A stretch of 64,000 nucleotides of DNA from Casuarina equisetifolia (lineage: Eukaryota > Streptophyta > Magnoliopsida > Fagales > Casuarinaceae). Numbering within the stretch: the stretch's first letter is position 1; each line of letters starts with the position of its first letter. This document shows positions 9,501 to 20,848 of this stretch, piece by piece. The notes below the pieces were generated by a model that worked only from the letters and a program-made list of their open reading frames with translations, searched no databases and was not told where the DNA came from. A program made the translations under genes and the position numbers. Location: the NCBI GenBank assembly GCA_028551475.1, contig CM052356.1, positions 8,583,884 to 8,647,883 of the forward strand, written 5' to 3'.

Positions 9501-12032
9501 TGTGGGCGGATCAACCGGGTGTAGGAGAAGGGCGTGGGAGGTGTTTGATAAAAGGCGTGTATGAGAAGAAGGCAAAAAAAAAAAGGGATGAGAAAGAGGG
9601 AAAAAAAATTTGTCTGTAACCTATCCAATGAAATGGCTCAGAGAGATTACAAGACGTAGGAAGGAAATAACAAAGGGGGAAATGATCGTGAAAACGGTGC
9701 TTGATTCAACGGGAAAATACAAGCAGTGAAAGAAGAACTGGGTTCATCCAGAATCGATAGAGAGAGGAGAAAGAGTAAAAAAGGGTAATGGTGCGGAAGC
9801 GAAGAGAATGGGCAAAGTAACTAGTCAAACAACAAGATCGGAACCTGCTCTGATACCATGATAAGAAGAACACAGACATAGATTGGAAAGAATGCATTTC
9901 GAATCTTGTATTGGATTGTGTTCGACGTTACCAGAAGCAAACAAAACCACTATGGAGCTCAAATATACAAAGTGCCTGGGACGAGCACAAGCTATTATCC
10001 GGAGGTCAATAAACTGTCTTGGACAATACTATTACTCACTGTACAATAAAATAACGGACACTGCATCAGCTTTCTCAACAGTTTCCTTTCCTAGTTGTTT
10101 ATTTTTCACTAAATTCCTTACGATTACATTCTCTGTCTTGTGTTATGATTTTGCGAATGTAGATACACAACAAAGTCAGTCTTGCGGCGTTGCATGATAA
10201 AGGTCTGTACTTCTTTAGCAGAAGTCTTTTTATGTGGCCACTTTCCTGTTGCGCGTAGCATACAACCATAACTGTGCATGCTTGTGAACAAAGACTGCAT
10301 AGTTAGTTCAACCAAGGAGTTGGTTACTCAAATACGCTGTTATTTTGTTAATCAGAAATATAAGCCTGTGTGGCACAAGTTAAATTTCTTTGATGGATAC
10401 GTAATAGTACCGAAGTTGAGAATGACTGAAATTTTGCTGTATCTTACTTAGTCTTAGCTTCTTTAAAGGGGAAAACCGTGGTGCTACCATGAATGTCGAC
10501 CTAGTTAGTTCTTCCTTGTTTTAATTTTATTTTCAGGTAAAGCAGCTATTGTTGAGTATGAGAGAAGGAGCTATGAGAAAGAGTCTGGTGAATTGTTGTG
10601 CACAAACAGGTAACATCTCTTTAAACATGACATTAGCGCCTCTATGTATTCAATAACATCTCTCTATTGAATATTTCTTTGTAGGGCGACCATCTTTCTG
10701 CGGGGTGCTGGTGGCTTCTCAAAATCATCTGAGCCATATTCCTACACAAACTATACAACTGACAAGTATTCGGTCGTGGAAATCCCAAAAAGCCAACCGT
10801 TTGCTGTATTTGAGGATTGTACCCAACCATCTCAGGCAAGTACCTTTGATTTCATTACTTGTGGGACTGGAGCAGCATCATGGCTGATACGATGATTTTG
10901 GTCTAGTTTAAATGCTATATAGTTTTTAAAATCCCTGATTCTGAATGTGGATAGAGAAAGATTCCAATGATAGCGCTATTTAAATGTTTTTCTACAGGCA
11001 TTGCTTCACAGGCTCAGTGGTGACCATAACCCTTTGCATTCAGATCCTATGGTTGCAAAAAATTGCAGTGTTGGTACTTCACTGGTTCCCTTAATTGTGT
11101 AACTGATCTTTTATTCAAGTTATGTTTTCAATTTACTACAGTTTACGAACTCATCCTAATGATCTGGTTGTGTCTTCTTGCCTGTGCTTGAATTTCAAGG
11201 AGTACAAATCAACAACAAAATAATATTTATATTCATTAGCTCCAGACTTCAATTTTCTGTGACAAAAATCAAACATGTGAAGTTGGTCTTAACCCCACGT
11301 GGACCTCATTACAAAGTCAACTGGTAGCGTAGATTTCTAACTTATTGAAACACCTTGAATCTATCTGAGTATGAGCTAAGTTCATAGTCACCTGTTCAAA
11401 TCCATTGGTCTTTAGCCTGAGTATGAGCTAAATACTTGAATTAGCCTGTTTCTGTTGTACACTTAAAGGCTTTTATTAAGTTTGGAAATGAGTTTCTAGC
11501 ATGGCTCAGAGCCATTTTGTGTTCCTAACTACATCTCATGCATAAAATCGACTTTATTGTCATAGGAAATCCAAATGAAACACAAAACATTGTGTTTACC
11601 TAACTTCCTCATTCCTACCTTTTTTCTAGATTCTCACAGCCAATATTACATGGGTTATGCACACTCGGGTTTGCAGTGAGAGCAATCATTAAATGTATCT
11701 GCCGCGGAGACCCAACCTTGGTCAAGAGCATATCAGGACGGTTCCTTTTACATGTGTACCCTGGAGAGACTTTAATTACTGAAATGTGGCTTGAAGGCTT
11801 AAGGTAGAACCTAATTTACGCTATTAATTAGATAATGATCTTTGTTCCCCTCTTCTGGGAAGAAGGCCACGGATTTACTTATTAACTTCTGTGAGTCTTC
11901 TACTGAAAAGCATGGGAAATTGATATCACTGATGAAATCTGCAGGATTATTTATCAGATGAAGGTGAAAGAAAGAAACCGCAATGTGCTATCTGGCCACG
12001 TGGATGTCCATCGTTTACCTCCCGCATTGTGA
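3543..12032 (+). CDS. ECH2: Peroxisomal enoyl-CoA hydratase 2 (MaoC/hot-dog family), 11 exons, probably impaired
   Basis: The family hydrates 2-trans-enoyl-CoA to (3R)-hydroxyacyl-CoA in peroxisomal beta-oxidation of unsaturated fatty acids and in indole-3-butyric acid conversion. Exons: 3543-3599, 3699-3721, 3810-3915, 4083-4153, 4344-4416, 10163-10202, 10537-10609, 10685-10835, 10998-11068, 11630-11803, 11945-12032. Together they give 308 aa, the family's usual length. Visible are the N-terminal hot-dog half (LLLHGQQYIELY, then FLRGAGGFS) and the hydratase-2 motif GDHNPLHSDPMVA with its Asp and His. Oddities: intron 4 ends in AA (4342-4343) where phase and homology need AG. Exon 9 must end at 11068 to keep frame, but the next bases are TG; a GT one base earlier would shift the frame. 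Intron 8 starts with GC (10836), a tolerated minor class. The C-terminus is PAL rather than an SSL/SKL-type peroxisomal signal, and the Gly normally in the AGF block is Arg. Intron 5 carries a 5.5-kb copia insertion. The identity is sure; function is doubtful. Confidence 0.88.
4599..4820 (-). repeat. 3' LTR of the ECH2-intron copia element (222 bp)
   Basis: It starts with 'tgataagaag' and ends with 'tttctcaaca' on the plus strand, and it matches 9859-10080 except for three transitions. Because the element reads on the minus strand, this left copy is its 3' LTR. The adjoining 'ggccccctcaag' (4821-4832) is the complement of its polypurine tract. Confidence 0.95.
4828..9501 (-). pseudogene. Copia gag-pol, one reading frame broken by four in-frame stops
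   Basis: From 9501 down to 4828 everything stays in one frame of about 1,557 codons. Gag lies at 9501-8690, with a CX2CX4HX4C zinc knuckle near 8390. Next come protease with the DSGA motif (WIIDSGASDHVTG, near 8080), integrase with its HHCC zinc region and Asp-Asp-Glu core (QQNGVVERKH), reverse transcriptase with YVDDILITG, and RNase H (YCDSDYASC, then RSSTESEYRA) to the end. The frame is interrupted by TAG at 8686-8688, TGA at 8293-8295, TAA at 8188-8190 and TAG at 5098-5100. I see no frameshift and no catalytic motif is lost. Each stop is a single transition away from a sense codon. The copy cannot make a full polyprotein. Confidence 0.93.
9847..9858 (-). other. Primer-binding site (initiator tRNA-Met type)
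   Basis: On the minus strand the bases directly after the 5' LTR read TGGTATCAGAGC, the standard copia primer site complementary to the 3' end of initiator tRNA-Met. Its position fixes the element's orientation. Confidence 0.93.
9859..10080 (-). repeat. 5' LTR of the ECH2-intron copia element (222 bp)
   Basis: This is the same 222-bp sequence as the left LTR with three transitions. It is followed directly by the GTTTC target duplication and then ECH2 intron sequence that leads to exon 6. Confidence 0.95.
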
Positions 12033-12485
12033 ATCAGTTTGGTCCACAGATAAACACACAGACCATTGGTCTGTTTTCAGGTGGTCATAGTAATGCTTTG
12101 TGGAATTTGCTGTCCGGAGACAGCATGTTCAATCATGGCTGTTAAAAGTACTGTTGTTTATAATAATAGCACGCAAGAATAAGCCCTTGCCAATCTGAAG
12201 CCACTTATTGTCACGGCTATTAAAATTAGTGTCGAAAATTCATATCCTTTCCTCTTTCATTGTGAAATAATGCATGTATCGGACCTGTTCATGCTCTATT
12301 GACATCATCGTATCATCTTCATTTCCAAATGCTTTCAGCAATCTTATGGTTTTTGTTAGATGGGATGCTCAAACCATCTCTGGTTCCGGAACCCCATATC
12401 ATTTTCCTTGGCCAACTAATAGTAATTGAAGATTATCATCTAAGTGTAGAGAGAAACAATAATCAAAGATAAAATAAAGTAGCTT
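12033..12485. other. ECH2 3' UTR and short intergenic stretch
   Basis: This lies between the ECH2 stop and a SINE. It should hold the ECH2 3' UTR and poly(A) signal, and I see no other gene. Confidence 0.5.
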
Positions 12486-12606
12486 TCATTGTAAATTTTT
12501 TTTCTTTTTAATATTACAACACACCCACTCAATTTATGTACATTAAACTCTAAATCTCATGGTTAGAATCCCTGCTAACTCACTCCTAAACTAGTTGGTT
12601 AGTGAT
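12486..12606 (-). mobile_element. tRNA-derived SINE, copy 1
   Basis: On the minus strand the ~121-bp element starts with a degraded polymerase III A box ('tagtttaggagtgag'). It continues with a B-box-like stretch near 12550-12560 and ends in an A-rich tail (plus strand T-run at 12497-12510). It is flanked by a 9-bp target duplication AAGTAGCTT (12477-12485 and 12607-12615). It resembles the SINE at 13797-13939 through 'gttgtaatatta' and 'gtgagttagcagggatt'. Confidence 0.72.
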
Positions 12607-12840
12607 AAGTAGCTTCTTAATCATATCCTAAAAAGTCCTGATAAGTGTATTCCATTTACGCTTTCCGAGTTTGTGATCAGAAAATAAATCAAACGCTCGG
12701 GAAAAAAGTACTGGAATCAAGCGACCAAAATTACGTGGGGGACGAGTACTCATAAGGTGCAACTCCCTTCGCGTGAGTTCCAAGCTCTTACCAGCGACGC
12801 TGCCGCCACTGCCCACCGAGAGAGCCGTTGTGAAAGTGAA

Positions 12841-15800
12841 ATGGCGAACGACACCGATGCGGCGCGAGTTAGCCTCCAACCTGTGGCGGCGCATGTTTTC
12901 CCCGCCATTGTAGGATGCCAGGACCGTACTGGCGATAACCATGCGCCGGCCGTCCATGACGGATTACGAGGCTTGCCTTCACAAGTCGTGAAGGACATGG
13001 CTTCCATTGGGGTTCGTTCTTTTCTGATTCTTGGGGCTCCTGAATTTCTTGGATGATTGTGGAATTTTGCTTCCTTCAGTAGATTGTTTTGCAGAGAAGA
13101 AAAAGAGGTGGTAGTGTGAAGGACCGGGCATATCTATTGGATTGTTAAAGTTATGATAATAATCTCGTTGTCTAGATAGCTTCAGTAGACACTTAACGAA
13201 TATAAACTAAATTCGTGAAATTGATCACGGTGTCCATGTCCCAAATTGCGAGAACTTCATTGATAGACTGTTGTTGATGCCCCTGTATGTACCACTGATA
13301 AATATTTATTCGCTGCTCTGCGTACAAAAAGGTTAATGCCTCTTACACGACGGTTACCAAAGATTAATGCGATTTTATGGTACTTTATTGCATTTAGGTA
13401 TGTGGCCGATGCATATTTCGGCTGTTTGGGATGCGAGAAAATTTTGATTCTTGCTCCACGCAGTCATCATCGATATTGAGTTCAGCTCTTGGAGATAATC
13501 AAGACTCGAGCAAAATGCCCACTTCTGAGGGATCGGAAGTCGAGGCAGTACCTTGTACACTCTGTCTAGGCATCTTGCAGTTCACGTATTGTGATGATAA
13601 AGGAATGGTGTCGCAGAAAAGTGAGTATGATATGGCTGTTGAGATTTCCGAGCTGGTAAAGCGAGAGGGCCATCAAATTGATAGCTTTTCTCTGGAAGTG
13701 TCCGTACCTCCCATTGTACTTGAAAACGAACACTCATTTTGGTAAGAATCATTTTTCATGTTGAAGCTCCATAATCTCTAACTTATAAGTTGGAGTTCAT
13801 TTTTTTAATTAATCTTTTTTTTTTTTAGTATTACAACACACACACCTAACCTAACTTACGTATGTAGGGTGTCAAATCTCAAACCTTACTGTTGAAATCC
13901 CTATTAGCTCACCACTGAGCTAGTTGGTTAAGTGACACATTGGAGTACGTTAGTACTGCCAGTTTTGTTTCCCAAACCCAAATGATATGGTGCCTAAATT
14001 GTGGTTAATCCTTTTGCCATCAAAATTTCATGCTTATTTGCTTGTCACAACTTTTAAAGTTCTTTAGGCTGAAAATATTCTAATATTATTGGGGGTTCTT
14101 ATTGCTGTGATTTGTCCCCTGGTAATTGCAATCTCTGTTTTGGGTCATTTTGTGGATTTGTATTGCCAATTAACATAACTACCTAAGACTTGTGGACAGC
14201 TGTTTCAACTTGCAATTTTTGTAGGTTTTACATGAAAAGCAAGTATGGGTCTGAACCTTGGTTCCAAGAAATGTCATTTTCACAAAGTATATCTGCAAAG
14301 GATGCTTTGAAATTCTACTTAACAAATCCCCTTGAAACATTGTTGGTGAGTAAAGATTCACTTAATGTACAAAAATTTCCTAGGGTTCAAAAGTGTTGAG
14401 AATATCTCGTATTTTTGTATTTTGCATTATATTCATGAAATTAAAAGTTCCACAGGATTGCAAATCTGGCGTAAGTGCTTTCCGCATCCGTTTGACTTAC
14501 TCTCACTCTAAAGCATCAAAAATGGTTCAGAGTGTTGCAGTTAGCAAACAGGGTTGCAAGAGAATAATTACAGGTTTGTAAAGATTTATGACAACTCCTG
14601 CACATTTCTTTTTGTTTTTTTAATTTTGAAGGACATAAGTGAAACCCTGAAATTCTGTATTTCTTGTTATTCTTGCTCCTTTTTTTAGTTTGAAAGCTGC
14701 CGAAAACCATGTTCATGTATTCTTAGTTTATTTTGGAATTTTATTGGGAAGCTAACCTGAAGATTGAGATATTATGTTACCATCGATGGAGAGAAGTTTA
14801 TCTTAGAGAATAGATGTTCCATGAGTTACATAATTATAAAGTTCTGTCAGAATTAGTGGTTAGGAATTTATGTATATGATTGTGGAGATCTTTTGGAGAT
14901 TTAGACCCATGATTGGGAAAGGTGCATGCTTTCTCCTTTTCAATTTGTTATGTTTAATGTTGCTGCACTTTGGCGTGTTTTGTTGGGGGGGACTAATTGC
15001 CACAGCGCAGAATTTTGCTTGGTGACATCCCCAGGGCATTTATACTGAGACATGTTTGTTGAAGTACTTCTATTTGTTGCTGGTGGAGATAGGCCTACAC
15101 AAAGCATATGGTAGGTTTGATAGGAGGGGCGTCCATTGAATGACAAGCTAAAAGGAGTTAATTCTAGGGTTTCTTCAAATTATCCCCACATTGTTCTCTC
15201 TTTCTGTTTTAGATAACTGATTGCTTATCTGGAATTGAAATTGTGGAAATAAGATCACATTTTTGTTGTTAGATGAAGTGATTATACCAATTTAAACATA
15301 CATGGTATTAGACTGGTGAATTCAATGATCTCTATGCTTATCCCTCTAGAGTGCTAAGGCTAAGGCTTGGTGAATGATAGGACAATGGATTTCCCAATTC
15401 CAGGTTCTTGTATTTGTTCTAATAGCTATGTAAAATACACTTAGTGCCCTTGCTTGTTTGTGGTTCAAGGTCTCTGATCAATGTAGATGTATAAAGCTAG
15501 GACATTTATTGGTCACGAGGACCTTATAGTCCTCAAAATAATATATTCTATATTGGGTCCCAAACTATGATTAGTGTAAAGTTTCAAAAGTTTCTTGTGA
15601 ATATAGAAATATATTCAGTTATTTGCATTTATACCTTGAATTCGGATGCTGAATTTATTCTGCTAATTGATTCAGGTACTCGAAATGGTGCAGACTCAAT
15701 TAATGATTCTGTGGTTGGAGACATTGACTGCTCTGATTTAGCTTTTGCAGCCATTGAAAAGTCTTTCAACCGTTTGCAAAATCATGAATCTTCTCAGTGC

Positions 15801-18800
15801 TTTAAATTCCATCCAGAGAAGGTAATTCTTTCACTCCTTCGGCCTGGAGTGGTTCTCTAGGGTTGTTGTTGGTTTGTTTGTACCAACTCTGATATGTATT
15901 TGATCTTAAAGCTTTCAGTTTTATAACGTTTGTGAATCAGTTGTTGAACTGTTTTGAATCTGACTTGTCATGCAAAAAGATGCTACTATCTCAAAGGTGG
16001 TTTCAATTAATGGTTAAAAGAAAGCATTTTGCTTATATACTCAGCAAGATAGAAGTGCTGAGCCATTTCATCTTACTTTGTGCAAGTTAGTATAAGGGGG
16101 TTCTCTTTGACACTGAGCATCAGCTGGATTTGAAATCACTACAGTTCACATTGTGCCGATTGACTTATGTCTTTATTAAATATCATACTCATTTTGCTTT
16201 GGTTGTTTGTCAAATTTAATATGGTCCTGATGTTGATTGGGCTGTCTAATTGTCTAGGTCAATGAAGCCTGCCAGTTGGTGCTCCTTTGCTACAGGACAC
16301 CTATCTACTTTGGTGGGAGATACCTGAAGGTGTGCCATTGCTAAACATAATATTGTTTCTTCCTTGGAGAAATTTATTGTGGTAATTAGATATGTGACAT
16401 GTTATTTCGTTCAATGTCTAGTTTGTCATTTTTGACCTCATTGCTATGGTTAACTTTGACGTATTATATTCCAATCTTGTTTATGAGACTTGACTTCTAT
16501 TCTTTCATGTTTAATGAAGAAACAGTTTGTTTCCTTCTAGATCTACAATAATAACACATTGAAACTGGAAGCAAATTAGAGGAGTGTGAGTTATGTACTC
16601 CACAGGGTTGCTAAAGTACTAGTCAACACAGATTAAAAGAGATGCTCTGGACATGTAAGAATTGTTCTCAGTTCTTTTATATGTTGAGGAGATAATAGTC
16701 AGCTGCATCATCCACCAATTCTCTGGAATAATAAGTTCAATAATAGCTCTCAATGCTAGGGCAAGAATTTTTAGGCTAGTAAGGGATTTGAAATGATGCA
16801 TGTGTCCTCAATATCAACCAAATCTTAAACTTAGGTCAAGACAAAAGCAAAAGAAGTCCAAAGAGTGGGTATGACATATTTAAGTTGTGAGGTCAACACC
16901 ATAAATAAACATCATCTGGTCATTTTCCGTACAAAGAGGCTGACACCTTGGCAACAGAACATGTGTCACTGGGAAGCCCTCTTGTGTGGATATGGGTTTG
17001 AATCACATGCAATATGGTTGAATTTTAGAGATCAAACAATGTTCCTGAAAGAACATCTTTTTATTAAAGGTGTATGTGGTGCAACTTATAGTTCCTTCCA
17101 TTAGTATTTGTACTGCAGTACCAACAGAATGTTATTATATTAACTCTTTGTGTCACAGTACTCAAGAAATGTGAGTCAAACACGATGGATTATTGATGAT
17201 GAAAGAATGGGAGAAGCATCTGTTGAGGTACCTTTTATCATTTCTGTCCGGGTCATTGTTATTCTAATTGAGATTATTTTGGCGCATTGGTGAAAAACTG
17301 ACAGTGTAATGTGCTTACTTGTAGGAGATAATAGGTAGCAACATCCTTCCTTTGTGTCAAGGTGACAACTATAAGTTTCATGCTGCTGGAAGAGAGGATA
17401 TCGATGTACTAATGATTTGATTTTTCTCCTGCAATTTTGAGCTAAAACAAATGAGTCTGATCTCAGCACTTATCTTTTTAGGTTAGAATGTTGGGTTCAG
17501 GAAGGCCTTTCCTGGTTGAGATACAAAATGCCCGTCTCATACCAACTGAAGCCTTTGTAAAGGAAATAGAAACCAAGATAAATAACTCGGAAAATAAATT
17601 GGTGAGTTCAATGCCAATTCGATTTATCACTTTTTTCTGTATTAAACAATTCCTACACCCATGACCAGATTTTGGATTCAGGTTGGGGTGAAAAATTTGA
17701 AAGTTGTAGGCAGCGAGGGGTGGACACTGATGCATGAAGGAGAAGCAGAGAAACAGGTAAGGGTTCATTTAACATTTCTTCTTTATGAAAATATTATTCA
17801 CATGCCTCTGTTTATTTGCATGGTGGTTTGAAATACATTTTGCAAATTAGACATGGATTCTTATAATTCCTATATCTTGTATCTCATGCAGAAACAATAT
17901 GCTGCCCTAGCATGGGTTTCACGCCCTCTCAAGGATGAAGACTTGGAGGCTATATCCTCACTCAAGGACATGGTTAGTCATTTCCAAGCTTTGTGCCTTT
18001 ATAAATCCTTTTTTTTTTTTCAAATATTTTATTTTGGTTAAGTCTTGATCATGATATTCCCCTCAATGCTCTCCTCAAATAGAATTTTGGTGCAAAGCAG
18101 TGTTAGAGAAAATTATGTTCTTGTAAAAATTAGGGATAGTCCATGCCCTGTTCATAGTTGCATTTCACCATCATATCAATCCAAATATAATTTGCATACA
18201 GTTGACCTACCAGCTGACCAATGGCTGAGTGATGCTCTGGAGCAAAGTGGAAATACAGAAAGTTCTACTAATAATCAGAAATGCAAAAACATGCATCTCT
18301 TCCTCAGAAATCATCTAGGGCGGGGGTGCTAAATCACGATCATGCCACATTATATTGATTTGCAGTAGATGTTAAGATATATTTCTTGTTGAAAACATTG
18401 GTACCTAATCATGTCTGGAGAGGCATTATTTTCTATGTTCTTATGTATTCAAGAACTATAGGGCAATTCAGAGAAAGAAAGCCAGTGGTCCTCAAACATT
18501 TGATGATCAGACTTTGAATTTACATAAGGGGCCTCTAAAAATACTCATTTTTAACTGTACTTATTGAGTTGGAGAATCTTTTTATCTGCTTTCAAATAAT
18601 TCTATTCAGTAGCATGTCTTTCCTTTATTGGTTTGTCCATAACTCTGGATCAGGCTGCCTTTACAAAGCTTGTTTCTTCATAGAAAGTACTCATATCTGC
18701 TTTTATTCCCTGCAGCAAATTTTGCAGAGGACCCCAATAAGGGTGCTTCATCGTCGAAGTCCATTGGAGCGTGAAAAGATTATACATTGGTTGGAACCTT

Positions 18801-20386
18801 ACCCCCATTATGTAGCAAGGGCCTTTTCTATTATCTACTGTTGTTGCTACTCATGGAATGTCTAAATCTCTGTTTCTTTCCTTCAAATTCCAGGATGAAA
18901 ATTGAGAGGATTTCTGGAAGTTCTCAATATTTTCTCTTGCATCTATGCACCCAGGTATTGCAAATTATTTTCCTCTGATACCACAGTACTTGCATACTAG
19001 CATTCCATTTTGACCCTAATCCCACTCACTGGTTGTAAAATGTACATCTGAGTTTTGTCGATTATCATAGAATTGCGTTGTTAGATTTAAATGGTTCTTT
19101 TGTAATTAAACAAGATGCTGGGGATTCTTCAAGGGTGCTTGAGGTTTAGTATAATTAAAGAGCAGAAGTCACCCTGCAGCATATTTGGTAATCCAAACAT
19201 GTTCCGATGCTTCTTCAAGGGTGCTGTGAAGGCAGCTGTTGAGAAGTTATCCAAAATTGCTTCCCGAGAGAGCTATCAGTCTTAAATAACTCAAGCCTTT
19301 CCAAACTGGGGGATGTCTTTATTGCTGCGGGTTCTCAAGATTTTGTGAGACTATCATGCCATCTGCTTTGCTAGTGGCATGTGTGATAGAAGGACTTAAG
19401 TGCAGATCGCTGCATAAGTTTTACAAAGAGTTTGAGCACTATTAGTTGCGTGAGGGTAATTCTAATTTCATATATAAAAAACCAAAAGCACTAATGATGG
19501 ATTTGGAATTCAGGCTGGAACATATATCAAGGAGTTTGTCCATGGAGATCTTGGTCGTACACATCCCAGGTATGAGAGAACTTTTTCTTATTGAACCAGA
19601 AAATGAGTGCACTTCATTCCTCTCTGGTCAATTGCCATATTGTGCTTTATGTCACTTCAGTTTACTGTAACGAGGGGACCTTTTCCACAGCATTTGGGCT
19701 TTTCCATAATGCACCCTTGCTAGTCCTATTCATTTAGACATAGTAATGTTTATAAGATTAAAGTATGATTAAGTGATAATTTAACACATTTTATCCCTAA
19801 AGTTGATGTCTCTATTCCTGTCACTGGCGCAATCTCACCTTCCCATCACTGCCCTGGAATTGGCTGATTTGGTTGATGGCTTGTCCTACCTTTTCTTGAA
19901 TTGCGGACATGGCCCCATCTTCTCTTTCTAAGGATCCAATCATGACTTCGCATGCTTTGTTCGCAGTCTAAGGATGGGTGGACCAAACCATTGGCCCCAT
20001 CAACCAACTCTATTAGACTAGTGATGTTGAGGAATGGGTGAAACGAAGGTCTTTACAGGATTTTGATGACTAAATTTACAGAATCTGTAAGATCATATTT
20101 TGACCTACTCATAAATGGCATTCGGTTTGTAATGTGATTAACATCCAACTTCTTTGAATAGTGATTTTCATCATATTGGTATCAGCTAGAACAAATTTCT
20201 TGTGTAATTATAGAAGAAAATGTAAAAGTCAAAACACATTGGCGATCATGTCTTTCAGGACATCTGACGTTTTCTCTGTATTTTTTTTTTTTTCTTCTTA
20301 GCATTGGGTCAATACTAGGTTGCAGAGCGGAGATACTACAACTTGATGTTGTAGATGTGAAGATGGACTGTTTTCTGACAGCATGA
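12841..20386 (+). CDS. PUS10: tRNA pseudouridine synthase Pus10 homologue, 15 exons
   Basis: Pus10 enzymes convert uridine to pseudouridine in the T-psi-C arm of tRNA (positions 54/55 in archaea and animals). Exons: 12841-13011, 13398-13741, 14225-14345, 14456-14573, 15676-15821, 16258-16329, 17159-17227, 17325-17405, 17482-17601, 17682-17756, 17892-17972, 18716-18789, 18894-18954, 19514-19569, 20302-20386. They give 557 aa with all junctions GT-AG and in phase. The N-terminal zinc-type module has two CxxC pairs (CGRC and CTLC in exon 2) ahead of a THUMP-like region. The catalytic block GREDIDVRMLGSGRPF spans exons 8 and 9, and its DID holds the presumed catalytic Asp. The C-terminal core (THPSIGSILGCRAEILQLDV) closes the protein. 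The first in-frame ATG was chosen as start; the frame is open upstream without another ATG. A SINE lies in intron 2. No defects seen. Confidence 0.93.
13797..13939 (-). mobile_element. tRNA-derived SINE, copy 2 (PUS10 intron 2)
   Basis: On the minus strand the 143-bp element opens with 'cttaaccaactagctcagtg', containing an A box (TAGCTCAGTGG). A B-box-like 'aaggtttgagatttg' follows, and it ends in a poly(A) tail (plus strand T-run ending near 13826). A 7-bp target duplication TTGGAGT flanks it (13790-13796 and 13940-13946). It belongs to the same family as the copy at 12486-12606 and is antisense to PUS10. Confidence 0.78.
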
Positions 20387-20847
20387 GGTTATATCCTATT
20401 CCACTAATATAAAGTTTCAGCTTTGACTTCTCTCATGAGGTCTTGAGATTTTGAAGTTGCACCGCAGGGGTTTGGTCTGTTGGGTGTCTAAAGCAGTTCA
20501 TCGTGTTTCAGCAACAAGTACCATTTGGCAACTTCTCAAAAGAGAGACGTTTCCGCAAATTTACCAAGCATGCAGGCGGGACTATTCCCACTGTTTTAGA
20601 TTAGCACCAGCCCCAGGTGGGTTGCTTTTGAGTTACAGAAGATGAATAGTTTCAATTCATTGCCTTAGATGACAAAGTAAAATCCACATATTCCCTTTGG
20701 ATGTGAAGGAGGGCATGAAGAGCTTCTTGCGCTGTGTACGAATAGTAATTATCTGATTGCCGTCACGTGATGTGCCTTCTTTTCTTTTTCTTTTATATAT
20801 CTGTTGCAACTGGTTTTTGTATTACCATCACGGGATTTGCCTTGTTC
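20387..20847. other. PUS10 3' UTR and intergenic stretch
   Basis: I recognise no gene here. The stretch begins with the PUS10 3' UTR. A 64-codon open frame at 20451-20645 has no recognisable family and is probably chance. Confidence 0.45.
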
Positions 20848-20848
20848 A

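Larger units (their letters stand above)
4599..10080 (-). mobile_element. Complete Ty1/copia LTR retrotransposon in ECH2 intron 5 (antisense)
   Basis: Two 222-bp LTRs (4599-4820 and 9859-10080) start TG and end CA and differ at only three positions, all transitions. The element is flanked by a 5-bp target duplication GTTTC (4594-4598 and 10081-10085). Next to the right LTR is an initiator-Met-tRNA primer-binding site, and next to the left LTR a G-rich polypurine tract, both read on the minus strand. Domain order is gag, protease, integrase, reverse transcriptase, RNase H, which defines Ty1/copia. At ~98.6% LTR identity the insertion is young. It is disabled by nonsense codons (see the gag-pol entry). 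Confidence 0.97.

Noticed and set aside
9847..9858. tRNA-like bases (TGGTATCAGAGC) that could suggest a tRNA gene
   Set aside because: It is only the retrotransposon primer-binding site; no cloverleaf surrounds it. The same holds for 34194-34206 and 41774-41788.
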